A stretch of DNA of 64,000 nt. Origin: Manihot esculenta (Eukaryota > Streptophyta > Magnoliopsida > Malpighiales > Euphorbiaceae). Below, in pieces: positions 11,040-21,670 of this stretch; position 1 is the first letter of the stretch; each line of letters opens with the position of its first letter. The stretch covers positions 18,942,000 through 19,005,999 of the forward strand of contig NC_035164.2 in assembly GCF_001659605.2 (NCBI RefSeq). Reading direction: 5' to 3'. A program made the position numbers and the translations under genes. The notes under the pieces are model-generated. The model made no database searches. It was given only the letters and a program-made list of their open reading frames with translations, and had not been told where the DNA came from.

Positions 11040-12335
11040 TCTTGACTGAGCCTTGGCCCTCGAAGAGCATCTCCCCTCCTCAGGCCACTGTCTCCTAAAG
11101 CTCAGCCTCTATTTTAGTGATTTTGTTGGAGGTGGCCTGTTTCTCCTCAACTTGAGACTGTAGCTCCAATACTTGGCGCTAAAGCAGAGCCACTTGATCC
11201 TCGGCTGCTTTCACCTAATTCTCAAGGGCTGACTTTAAAGTATTTGCCTGATCCAGGTTCACCTGGAGCTTGTCCATCGACTCCAGTGTCTCTTTCATCG
11301 CACCTTCCACTTCCTCAACCTGAGCCTTCAGCCTCGAGCATTCCTCTTGCCTCCTGGACGCCAAAATCTCACCTCAAAGCCTTGTGTCGCTCCTTGGCCA
11401 TATAAGCACGAAGGGAACTCTCCATGAAAAAGTGCATGATGTTGTCAAAGAGGAATGCTGATAAGACCGAGAAGCCTACTCGCTGGCTAGAGAGGTGCTT
11501 TCCCCAAGGCAGGGACGCTTGGGCAGGTGAGGACCGCGAGCCAGGCTCGCTTGGGGTTGGCTTTGCCAAGACAAAATGATGTTCCTCACAGCCTTGAGGA
11601 TGTTTATCATCTAGGATGTGGCCATCATTTAGAGGAAATCCAGAGCCTCTTCTTCCTTCCTCCGCGGCTGGACCTCATCCTTTCTCAGCTCCACATACAT
11701 GTTCCAACTAGTATGAAGGGGACCAAAACCCTCGGACATCCAATGGCAGAGGATAAAAAATTTATTCTTCCATCGCTTTAGGGAAGAAAGTATCTAGGCA
11801 AACAGTATCTGGTGTTTCCTCCCATTGAAAAACCAAAACTCTTCATTTTTTCGAATGCCCAGCTGGTACAGCTGAGACAAGAAGGCCACGCTCAGCTCAA
11901 TGTTGTTATTAAAACAAACAAACTAGAAGGCCACCAAGATTCTCTAGCTATTGGAGTGCAGCTAGGTGATTGAAAGCTTATAGAATCGAAGGACCTTAGT
12001 GAAAAATGATTCCATGGGGAATCGAAGACCTGCCTTCAGCTGCTCTTCATAGACTATGATGGTATGCTCTGTAGGGATCTAGTCATTTGTGCGAATGCTC
12101 GAGGATGGAGCAAAGATGCGAAAGATTTCTCAAGAGGCGTGGTATTTGTCATGAAGGCGATCTATATCTTTCTCCATTAGGATGGAAGGGATGTCATTGA
12201 TTAGGCTACCTTCACTTTCATTAGCCAGCCTCAGCGGAACGATGGGTGCTAGAGCACAAATGGGACCATTGAAAGAGGAGCTTGATGCAGAACTTCCACC
12301 AGAAGTAGAAAAAAAAGTGTTCCAATTCATTGCTA
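11040..12335 (-). pseudogene. Decayed Transposase_28-like (putative gypsy-type) ORF with coiled coil
   Basis: Reading from 12335 leftwards gives a Ser-rich start (NTFFSTSGGSSASSSSF). It is followed by TEHTIIVYEEQLKAGLRFP, ILVAF.FVCFNNNIELSVAF and KNEEFWFFNGRK, the pattern of the plant 'putative gypsy-type transposon' domain (Transposase_28 as I recall it). The C-terminal part (about 11380-11100) is a heptad-like Glu/Leu/Gln-rich coiled coil ending in FPSEDFTWINKIF near 11000. At least six in-frame stops occur, several as TAG where Gln or Trp is expected, plus frameshifts. This domain usually sits in the Gag-side ORF of Tat-type elements. No RT or integrase is attached here. Family assignment is from pattern memory and needs a profile search. 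Confidence 0.6.
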
Positions 12336-12760
12336 TGTAACTGAAAGCAGATAGGAATTACCTTAAGTGTGGGAATAAGAGAAGTGGTCGAGGCTTTTCT
12401 AAGGCATAGAAGTCTGTTGTAAGCAAAAATGGTATCTGGAGGAGAGGTAGGATTTTTATATGATGGATTTGATGGTAGGTTTTGAATGCGACTCGAAGAA
12501 CAAGATAGTTATTATTTATAGGTAGAGCAGACAATGCGACATGAGCAAAGAAAGGCCAATCTAAATGAGCCACGTACCCCATATCATAAAGACAACTGTC
12601 ACATTCCAATTTGAAGAATTGAAGACCAGCGGGGGACATCTGATGTAATACAATAATCGCCCAAAGTAAGCCATGAGTTGTCACCATAAGATAAAGCCAT
12701 GTGGCAAGAGCTTGATAAGTCGATACGCGGTCTCACCCGTGGAAAGAAAAATCTAGACAC
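12336..12760. other. Region upstream of the Transposase_28-like ORF
   Basis: Non-coding, without recognisable domains. A minus-strand 109-codon reading frame (12358-12687) shows no family pattern and is probably chance. It is presumably the 5' flank or leader of the decayed ORF to its left. Confidence 0.4.
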
Positions 12761-13167
12761 TGTAGCACCCGGTTCTTCATCAAGACTCGCCCTCTCCTAA
12801 ATAGGTCGAGTCTTCACGTAAAGTTACCATTAGCAGGCATAATCTAGCAGACCCCATTATGCCTGTAATCACGGAATCTTCGATCAATTAGCCAATAGAA
12901 TCTCTTATCAATTAGTCGGCACCTATCGGATTTTTCGAAAATGCTATAATTAACTTCATCTTCTTATAGTATAAAAGTTAATGATTGTAGAGGTAAAGGT
13001 ACATAATTTTTACACAATTACTCTTGAGGTTCTAAGCAATTCCTTACATTCGTCATTTTCTTTAGTTTATTAACTTAAGCATCAGAGTGGCTGCTATAAG
13101 TGCCAACCACCTCATGTTCTCTTTTTTGCAGATTAAACAATTGCAGCACAATTTTGTTTCCACTACA
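12761..13167 (+). repeat. Candidate short LTR (407 bp)
   Basis: Bounded by TGTAG and CTACA as inverted ends. It contains a TATAAAAG near 12971, a GCATCAGAGTGGCTGC segment near 13079 like the R region of Tat-type LTRs, and a TTTTTTGCAG tract near 13124. There is no flanking five-base duplication and no primer site after it, and its apparent orientation is opposite to the neighbouring decayed ORF. It may be an old solo LTR. Confidence 0.35.
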
Positions 13168-13423
13168 TGAGTAACAAATATTAGTTTAGTTATAATAATA
13201 CATGTGTTAATATTTTTGTAATTGCAAGACCCTCACAGCTACTTCTTAATAGCTAAAGTTTTTTCACTTATGTTTATTCTTGAGTAATGTGTAATAAGTG
13301 CTTAAATTTTAATGTCGTAATCCTAACTTTTCAACAGAATTTTCATTAAAAAGTAGAATATTAGGATTAGAGATTCTAGACAAAGATAAAATGGTCTTTC
13401 TATGAGTGCTTTGAAAGTAATAT

Positions 13424-13480
13424 TATAATATTAAAATAACCTTTGGATGGTCCCTATAATATTAAAATAACCTTTGGATG
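13424..13480 (+). repeat. Tandem duplication, 31-bp period
   Basis: A 26-bp unit beginning TATAATATTAAAATAACC occurs at 13424-13449 and 13455-13480 with no mismatch. Confidence 0.85.
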
Positions 13481-13888
13481 CCTAAGTGGGACCTTAGGCT
13501 GTCGAAGGACCTTTTAGCATCAATGATCTATAAAGCTCTCAAACTCAAAATAAAGAGCTCAATGCTCTCCATATCTGCTACCAAGGTGAGAAAATATTTC
13601 TCCTCTTTTTGTTTTTCAACTTTCTTTCGAAGTACTCAAAATCTAGACCTTTGAAAACTTATTTCGAGATTGATAAAGCTTGGATTTCATAAATCTTCAA
13701 ATGAGAATATTGTTTTTCCCCAAGTGATAAGATCTTACCTAAAGCTTTTCTATTCCAAGATCCTACAAAGAAATGGGTCCTTGCATGTGACAATGGAAAA
13801 AAGAGAACAATTTTATGACCTTGTGTGCTGTGGTTTTAAGGATACATGGATGAGTTCTTGAAAGTGATAACTCTATCTAAGGGAATTT

Positions 13889-13988
13889 ATGTTTTTATAT
13901 TTATACAAATGTTGTATAGTTGAATGTGCTTCCTTTTTATGTTTTTATATTTATACAAATGTTGTATAGTTGAATGTGCTTTCTTTTT
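13889..13988 (+). repeat. Tandem duplication, 50-bp period
   Basis: Two nearly identical units containing TTTATACAAATGTTGTATAG (at 13900 and 13950). They differ by one base in CTTCCTTTTT versus CTTTCTTTTT. Confidence 0.9.
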
Positions 13989-14804
13989 GTAACTGCTTGT
14001 GGGGTTGGATTTTTGGTGTGGGAAAATGAGAGTGCATGCATTTGGAGTGTTGATCTAAACCTCTCTCAATGCCTTGGTCTTCAAAAATACTGTTTGCATG
14101 TGACTCTTAAGTAAGGGTTTGAGTTTCTTGATGTTATTGGGTTATAATGTTTATGTTTGGTTGTGCTTTGAAGGAAATGAGTAAATAGTTTTTTGGATAG
14201 TTTGAAAAGTGGTATGAATGGATTTTGAAATTTAGCCAAAATCCATGTTCTACGACTGAACTTTGAATAATATGGTTTTGGAAGTTTAATGTCGTTGAAA
14301 CTGAACCATTCAACTTTATTTTAGGACTTTAGGCTACCAAAAGTATCGTCGAATGTAGGAGTACTGGTAATAGGTCTACCATAATGTGAATGTTTATATT
14401 ATGCAACTAATTTAAATTGAATTCTATATATGTTCCTACTCACTAAGTTATGTCAGGTAGCTTATCATCTCTCTTTAACTCCTAGTTTTGTAGGTTAAGA
14501 GCATACGATTAAGAGCTCTTGATTATAGTTAATGCTTTATTTAATAATTCTTGATGTATGGTAGTGGACATGTATATAATATTTATGGCAATATTGTGTT
14601 TGGCACATAGAACTTGTTGTGTATCCCAAGTGATCGTTTATGATCTTTATATTTTTACGTAAAAATAAATTATGATGTTTCATAAACTCAAAAATATTTA
14701 TTTTAAATGTATCTTTTGGAGCATTTAATGAGAACCTGCATATAAACGATGATTATGTTTTGTAAACATGCTTTGAGTTTTAAAATTTTTATGCGATATG
14801 CGGA

Positions 14805-14936
14805 GTTCATTGGAATGTAATCTGATAAGTAGAATGCTTGTTAGGCTTGCTACGAATTCTGATAATGTTAGTTCATTGGAATGTAATCTGATAGGCAGGA
14901 TGCTCGTTAGACTTGCTACGAATTCTAATAATGTTA
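14805..14936 (+). repeat. Tandem duplication, 66-bp period
   Basis: GTTCATTGGAATGTAATCTG begins both 14805 and 14871. The two copies differ at several positions (AAGTAGAATGC versus AGGCAGGATGC), so this duplication is older than the 50-bp one. Each unit contains the TTAG(G/A)CTTGCTACG segment of chromovirus LTR ends. Confidence 0.85.
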
Positions 14937-14954
14937 TATTTATTTGAACTCTAA

Positions 14955-15099
14955 TTAGGGGTGAGCAGTATTTGGTTCAAATCGAAAAAATCGACCAAAT
15001 TGAATTAATTTGAAAATTTAGTTCGATTTTTTATTCATTTTGATTTGGTTCGGTTCGATTTTTAATTTTATAAATTTTAGTTATTTCGGTTCGATTTGA
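14955..15099. repeat. TTCGGTTCGATTT-type dispersed repeat fragment
   Basis: Begins AGGGGTGAGCAGTATTTGG and continues with imperfect GGTTCGATTTGATT and ATTTCGGTTCGA units. This composition is typical of small non-autonomous plant transposons with GGTTCGG subterminal repeats. It is cut at 15100 by the inverted Athila LTR, so only one end is visible. Confidence 0.5.
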
Positions 15100-16377
15100 T
15101 TCAGTTGTTGGGATTGATCATTGACACTTAGTTTCCCTTGATAGATTCAATAGATTAGTTATAGAGATGGAAGACGCTTCTCACCACCCTGTCTCTCCTC
15201 AATCATAAACTAATTAGGGAACGTCCTCTAATTAATCACAAATCAACAAGTTGCCAAGGAACGTCCTTGGGCCTTAGGCATCAAAACAACTGTCAATTGG
15301 ATTAAGAAATAGAGAGATCTAATCCTAGCTACCCAAACGCATGGTGATATTGCTAGATTATCCAACTTCCTTAGTTTTTACACGAAGTGTTCTTATGCTT
15401 GAACAATCCAAACAATTACGGACTCAAAATTATTCAAACTAACAATATATTACCTTGCAATCAAGAATCAACTGGCCATATTGATCAAAATAACAAAGCA
15501 ATAATGGAATCAAGCATGAAACTGTACAAATATTGAATAACCAAAAGATGAACAATATATGATCAAGTCTCCCAATCCATAAAACAACCAAAGTATCATC
15601 TAATCTTCAACTAGAACAAAAGGTTTCAGCCACTCATGGCTGAACCAAAACCAAAAATAAAGAAAAGAACAAAAGATGAAGAACCTGAAGGTGGAGAAGA
15701 GATGGAGCGCCGGCCAAGTTGAAGAGTTGCGGAAGAGAAGTGTTGAAGAGGTGGTCGGTCCTTCAAGTGGTCTTTAAATAGATCTTAGGTGCTACCCTAG
15801 GTCTTCCTTGCTGCCTAAGTTGATGAGTTGCTACCCAAGAGGCTATCCTTATACAACTTGCTGCCCAAGTTGTTTCAGGAGAGAGGAGAGGCGCAGCACA
15901 CATGTGCTAGAGCAAGGAGGCGTGCGGCTAGGGTATCAGAAGTGGGGAGTATGCTGTCCAAACTTTCCTTTTTAGGTGGAGCCTTCTTTTGAATTTCAAA
16001 TTTTGAATTCTGAATGCATGAGAGGCAAATGCATCTTCTTCAGATCTTGCTTCCTGAATAGGCAGGACTGACTGCTGAGGTGTCTTCACATTCTGAATAA
16101 GGAAAGAAGGATTTGTAATTTGAATTTCAAATGATCTGCTGACTGCGCTTTCCTTATTGGACTCTTTCCTTATTTGACACTTTCCATATTTGAAAACTTT
16201 CCTTATTTAGCACTTTCCATATTTGGCACTTTTTGGCAGTTTTAAGAGCATTTTCACCATATTGTCTCTTTACACCTATCTTCTGCAAAATAAGATCAAA
16301 ACCACAAAATTAGACAGAAAAGGTGTAAATAAACATCAATAACATCATGATAAAATGGTCTAAAATATGCTCTATCA
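15100..16377 (-). repeat. Partial Athila LTR, inverted
   Basis: Reading right to left it starts TGATAGAGCATATTTTAGACC at 16377. It has the GGAAAGT array (16140-16235) and the AAGATTAGATGATACTTTGG block, and stops after CAATCCCAACAACTGAA. About 300 bp of the usual 3' end is missing. It abuts the next LTR head to head at 16377/16378. Confidence 0.85.
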
Positions 16378-17377
16378 CTAGGGCAGCACATAAAGGCTAT
16401 AAAAAGATCACATTCAAGTGTCGCACACCCCTTGGTCACTCCCATCTCACATTCGGCCGCCCATCCTTCTTCTCCAAGCAAGCAAACCGCCGCACCTCCT
16501 TCTTCTCTTCTTCTTTTCTTTATTTTTTTGGTTTTGTTTTAGACATGAGTGGCTGAAACCTTTATTTCTAGTTGAAGATTAGGTGAAACTTTGGTTGTTT
16601 TATGGATTGGGAGATCTAAACATACATTGTTTAACTTTTATTTTTCAATATTCATGCAATCTCATGCTTAATTCCATTGTTGCTTTGTTATTTTGATCAA
16701 TAAGGCCAATTGATTCTTGATTTCAAGGTAATAAATTGTTAGTTTGGATAGTTTTAAGTCCGTAATTGCTTGGATTATTCAAACATAAGTAACTCTTGGT
16801 GTAAAAACTAAGGAAATTGCATGATCTAGCGATATCACCATGCGTTTGGGTAGCTAGAATTAGGTCTCTCTATTTCTTAATGCAATTGACAGTTGTTAGA
16901 TGCCAAAGACCCAAGGACGTTCCTTGGCAACTTGTTGATTAGTAATTGGTTAGAGAACGTTCCCGAATTAATTTATGCTTAAGGAGAGATATGGTGGTGA
17001 GAAGCGTCTTTCATTTCTATTACTAATTTATTGAATCAAACAAAGGAACCTAAGTATCAATGATCAATCCCAACAATTGAAGTGGATCCAATTTTCAACT
17101 AAAGCTTTTCTCATATTTCAATTCCTTTACTTTAATTATTCGCTTTACTTTATTGCTCTCATCATTAGTTTAATTGGATCAATCTCAAATCCCCCCTTTT
17201 TTACTTTACTTGCAGTTTACTTTTATTTTACTTTCAGTTTATTTTTTTGATCTTGATAAGAAAGATAGGTAAGTGTTAATTCCCTGTGGATTCGATCTTT
17301 TTGCCACTATCTGCAGTTATAAAATTGTTGATAACCAAAAAGGTTATTTTTGACCGGTTTTGACAACCGCACAGTCA
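16378..17377 (+). repeat. Partial Athila LTR, R/U5 part
   Basis: Begins inside the LTR at CTAGGGCAGCAC, just upstream of its TATA-like TATAAAAA (16399), and runs to the proper end GACAACCGCACAGTCA (17377). Its U3 was displaced by the inverted LTR starting at 16377. It is followed by copia C2 sequence with right flanking bases ACCAG. Confidence 0.85.
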
Positions 17378-19515
17378 ACCAGTGGTTCAATGCTCCCTTG
17401 TGGTGCTTGAGTTTCCACAAGTCACACTGTACTCCCACTGAATCTCTGAGAGATCAATTCCTTTTCTAAAAAGGTACCATTTCAAGCAACAAACACTTTG
17501 TTCTCTGAGAGAATATAGAAATAATATCCTTTGGTTTCCTTAGGATACCCCACAAAATTGCACTTGATAGATTTTAGATCTAGCTTATCTGAAATTGTGT
17601 GTTTCACATAAGCCTCACAATCCCAAATCTTAAGAAAAGACAAATTGGGCATTTTGCTAGTCCATAACTCATTGGTGTCTTTTCAACTGCTTTCGATGGT
17701 ACTCGGTTTAAAATGAATGCAGCTACCTCCAAGGCATAACCCCAAAACGATAAAGGGAGATTAGTTTGACTCATTATAGATCGAACCATATCTAATAAAT
17801 CTCGATTTCTCCTTTCAGAAACACCATTCTATTGTGAAATAATTCCACAATTTCTAAGATGTTCATCAAACTCTTGGCTCAAATATTCACCACCTCAATC
17901 AAATCGAAGCATTTTAATAGTTCTACCAAGTTGATTTTGTACTTCATTTTGAAAAGTTCTAAACATTTCAAATGATTCATGTTTATGTTTCATTAGGTAG
18001 ACATAGTCATACCTACTGAAATCATCAGTGAATGTAATGAAGTACTGAGGGTCCTTTGTCATCTTACCAAGCAAACAAGATTCACAATTTTCAAATGATT
18101 CAAAATCAAATGAATCTAATAAGCTATCCTTATGGATCTTAGATGTGCAATTCTCATTTATATAGCTAAGACGACAATGCCATAAATATGTTGGGTTTAA
18201 CTCATTTGGCTTAGTTTTCTTAGAAGTTATGTTATAGATATTATTGTCTCTAGAATCATCTAGATTAAGGACATAAAGGCCATCATATGAATTTGCAATA
18301 CAATAAAGCAAATTTTTATTATAAATGGAGCATTTCTTATTCTTAATAAGAAATGAAAAACCTTCATCGTCCAAAACAGAAACTGAAATAATATTCCTAC
18401 TCAAAGTAGGAACATAAAAGCAATTGTTCAAAGTTAACAAAAGCCCATTACGAAAAATAAGTTCGTAAGTCCCTACAGCTAAAGCAGCAACTCTTGCTCC
18501 ATTGCCTACATGTAGGTCCACATCGCCCTTTTTCAGTTTTCTACTCCTTTTGAGACCCTGCACATTTGTACAAATGTGAGAACCACATCCGGTATCTAAT
18601 ACCCATGAAGTAGAAATAGATAAATTAATATCTATAACATAAATACCTGAAGTCGTAGTCTCACTACTCTTCTTCTTCTTGCACTCATCCAAATAGAACT
18701 TGCAATTTCTCTTCCAATGCCCTGGTTCCTTGCAATGGAAGCATATTCCTTCCTTAGAAACTATTTTCTTAGGAACTTTTGCCTTGGCTTGCAGTTTAGG
18801 CTTGCCTCGTCCCTTAGGCCCATTACCTCCTTTAGACTTGGACTTCCCCTTATTTTTCATAGGCCTACCCTTATTGACATTCAAAATTTGGGTAGGCCTT
18901 TTTTTGATATTCACCTCAGCTATCTTTAGCATCCCATGTAACTCAGGAATGGATTTCTCCATGTTGTTAATGTTATAGTTCATGACAAACTGAGAAAAAC
19001 TGCCACGTAAAGAATGTAGGATCAAATCCGTGGAGAGTTCTAAACTCAGAGGATAGCCCAGCCTAGCAAGGTGATCAATGTAGTCTTTCATCTTCAAAAC
19101 ATGAGCACTAACTGATTCACCTTCAGCCACTTTGCAATCATGCAATGCAATGGTGGTTTCATACCTATCCTGCCTAGCTTGCTGTTGGAAAGCCTGTTTG
19201 AGATGGACACTCATCTCATAAGCCTCAAGGTGCTCCAAATCCTTCTGAAGTTCTAGGCATATAGTTGCCAACATAAAACATCCAATGTCATTAGAATCAT
19301 CCATATGCTTCTTATGCTTGTTCTTAACAGCATTAGTAGAATCAGCAAGCGGTGGTTCAGGGATAGCTTCATCCAGCACATAGGACTTTTTCTCTTGCTT
19401 GAGAATAATTCTCAAGTTTCTAAACCAGTCAACAAAATTAGTCTCATTTTCTTTCAGTTTATCCTTCTCAAGGATGTGATCGCAGTGATAAAGTGAAATT
19501 GTTATTAGCAGCCAT
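17378..19515 (-). pseudogene. C2 copia gag-protease-integrase remnant
   Basis: The probable gag start is ATG at 19515 (MAANNNFTL), and a frameshift follows at about 19480. From there a 546-codon frame (19535-17895) carries the Gag core (LEKDKLKENETNFVDWFRNLRI). It then has a CCHC knuckle C265-x2-C268-x4-H273-x4-C278, a protease DTG at 314-316 (WVLDTGCGSH) and the GAG-pre-integrase H...H...CESC segment (LWHCRLSYINE...CESCLLGKMTK). The integrase core jumps from GKMTKDP to YFITFTDDFSRYDYVY, so a stretch with the first catalytic Asp is deleted. A stop follows LRFD at 17892-17894, another stop occurs near 17830, and then NGVSERRNRDLLDMVRS continues. The Lys/Gly-rich linker before the knuckle is basic and RNA-binding in style. 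Non-functional. Confidence 0.88.
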
Positions 19516-20865
19516 AATAATCTACAAATATGCAAATATGATCAATTTAGTAAATTAATATTGAGGTGATAATAATCTCCCACAAAAATACAACCCTCAA
19601 TAAGAATTATTACAATAATAATATTTTAGTGGGCTAAGATCCATATTTCACCTAATTCAAGTCAGCTTTGGCATGAAGCTTAGAATTAAGTTATTTAGGT
19701 AGGTAACTCCTTACCAATTACATTTAATGTAACTCTTAGATTATGAGGTGTTGACATCATATGTCAAATGCATGTTATACCCCATCTAATGCCTTAGGCC
19801 CAAAACCATTTTGATAGTCTAATTAAGCCCAACCAAAATTAAATGAATGAGTAACTATTACTCATCCTATCTTACTAAGATAACCTAAGCACTTTGCTTT
19901 GGCAAAACCTGCATTTTGTTGATCTTAGTCTTGATAGGCATTTAATACATGGGTGGCATTAAAACTTAAAATTTTATAGTGAGGGTTCAACTTTCAATTT
20001 TAATTATGTTGTCTTGCATTTATATATCATAGCATCCTATATGCATACATATATATAAACTATCATGCATAGCATCACATACTCATATATGACAAAATAT
20101 GTAAACGTGACATAGCATGGCCAAAATCTAAAATGATCTTCACAAGCCAATATGAAGATCATAAGGGGCAACCTATGTGTAATCTTATTACATTAGTTGC
20201 AATGGAATATGTCTTTATATCTTGAACTTGCTTATACACACCATGGAATCTACTCGTCATTGGAGGCAACTCCACCATCACCATGGAAGCACGAGTCTTC
20301 TCTCCTCCATCTTGTGGATCTCCATTTATAAAATTTAAAGAAAGCCTATCCTATTACATTAAAATAAACGACACGCAGGCCGTATTTAAAAATTACATCC
20401 CATAAAAATCAATCTCATAGGTTAATAAGGCCATGCTATGCACCATGCCAAGACACCATATAATCGCAACATATTTCATACAAACATATTATAAATTTAT
20501 TATCTTAAAGTTTATTTTATTGCGGAAATGATATCTAAGACGCTACACATATCAGTCAGATTGATTTTATTGATCTTATCAGTAATTGTTTGATCATACC
20601 AAACAATCTTGACTATACAGAAAATGATACCATTGTTTATTAATCATATTAACAAAACACAGTAACACATATGTTTGTATATACTTTGTGAAAACGTTTT
20701 TCACATAAAACCTACAGATATCATGGATTCATATCACATATAAATCTATCATTTTTTACATCATATGTAAAATGAACTATACGGTTTAATTACCATGCCA
20801 TTCTAACAAACTTATATCACATATAACACATCAATCATGGCATATTCCACTTAAACGAAGAGCAC
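19516..20865 (-). other. C2 leader and probable 5' LTR
   Basis: AT-rich, gene-free. On the minus strand it precedes gag. It includes GAGATCCACAAGATGGAGG (near 20320) and TTGAGGGTTGTATTTTTGTG (near 19595), which look like a copia leader. The LTR ends could not be fixed: TGTTAGAATGGCATGG, read leftwards from about 20805, is a possible LTR start. At about 20866 it meets F' sequence. Confidence 0.4.
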
Positions 20866-21670
20866 AGGACAGCAGCTGGTTCAAGAGCAGCAGCTGCTGC
20901 AGTTTTTTTCTCTTTAGGTGCTATTGTGGCTGCCCTTATTGCAGCTGGTTCAGCTGCTGTTTTAGGGGCTGGTTCTGGAATTTTTTTGGCAAAAATTTAC
21001 AGTTTTTGGGCCGATTCAGTTGCAGCAGCTTGCGTATCATTTGTGAATGAATCTGTCACCTTTGTTACAGATTGAGCAGTAAATTCAGCAGCTGGTTCAG
21101 CAATTCTGCAAATAGTTCTTGTGACAGATCCAGTAGGTACAGCAGGTGCAGCAGCAAATTCTGCAAGTGCAGTAGGTATAGCAGGTGTAGCAGCAGGTAC
21201 TGCAGTTTTTTGTGCAGCAAATACAGCAGCTGGTTCAGTTTCAAGTGCAGTGGCTGTTTTAGCAATTGGTTCCCCGTCTGATTCAACAAGTACAGTAGTG
21301 ATTTGTGCAGCAGACTCAGCAGCTGGTTTTGTTTCTTGGGACAGCAGGTATGACAGCAGATTCAGCTTTGAATTCAGCAGCAGGTGGCACAGATTATTCT
21401 GTTTCTTAGACAGCAGTCTTGGCAGTAGGTGCATAAGGTGATTCTTCAGCAGCATTGGTCTGAATGTATTGTGCAGCAAATTGAATTGCAGCTTCCAAGT
21501 TGGTGGCTGTTGTTTGATGAAGACTATTTTGAGGCTTGGTTCCTCGGATTGGCTTGCCTTGATGTGCGCTCAATTTTTGGATCGTAGAGTAGATTTTCTT
21601 TATGTCCAGACCTGGTCATGAAAGAAAAATAAGTTAGTTAAATCAAATCTCCGGCAACAGCGCCAATTTT
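20866..21670 (-). pseudogene. F': Gag N-terminal remnant and primer site of a second F copy
   Basis: Close relative of 50100-50915. The primer site (CCGGCAACAGCGCCA as the complement, 21651-21665) adjoins LTR 21671. Downstream, frames 21479-20997 (160 codons) read a low-complexity Ala/Glu/Pro/Thr protein (EPAAESAAQ, PAATPAIPTALAEFAAAPAVP). Several indels separate the frames. The sequence is cut at about 20866, so the Gag core is missing. Its position makes 21671-23243 both the 3' LTR of F and the 5' LTR of F'. Confidence 0.75.

Larger units (their letters stand above)
13300..14950 (+). repeat. Decayed chromovirus-like LTR relic
   Basis: No gene. The order of weak landmarks matches the chromovirus LTRs T and S. 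Near 13528 is CTATAAAGCTC. Near 14432 is CTACTCACTAAGTTATG...TAACTCCTAGTTTTGTAGG (compare CTGCTCACTGGGC...AACCCCAGGTTTGCAGG). Near 14605 is TTGTGTTTGGCACATAG, and at 14841-14860 is TTAGGCTTGCTACG. The relic lacks the TTCGGCCGCCGAA palindromes. It has three internal tandem duplications, listed separately. Confidence 0.45.
17378..20865 (-). mobile_element. C2: Ty1/copia element, 5' half, minus strand
   Basis: Leader, gag, protease and integrase are recognisable. The sequence stops at 17378 in the integrase-RT linker, where an Athila LTR ends. The last about 185 bp overlap the start of C1, so C1 and C2 are two copies of one family, not two halves of one copy. RT and RNase H are absent here. Confidence 0.8.

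Noticed and set aside
10889..11098. 69-codon plus-strand frame across the copia LTR end
   Set aside because: Spans the C1 LTR end and antisense of the Transposase_28-like relic; no independent support.
13670..13861. Possible small host gene (63 codons)
   Set aside because: Lies inside an apparent LTR relic, has no domain and no supporting signals.
21121..21441. Plus-strand Ala/Ser-rich frame (and its twin at 50355-50687)
   Set aside because: Antisense of the low-complexity Gag extension; GCA/GCT repeats open several frames.
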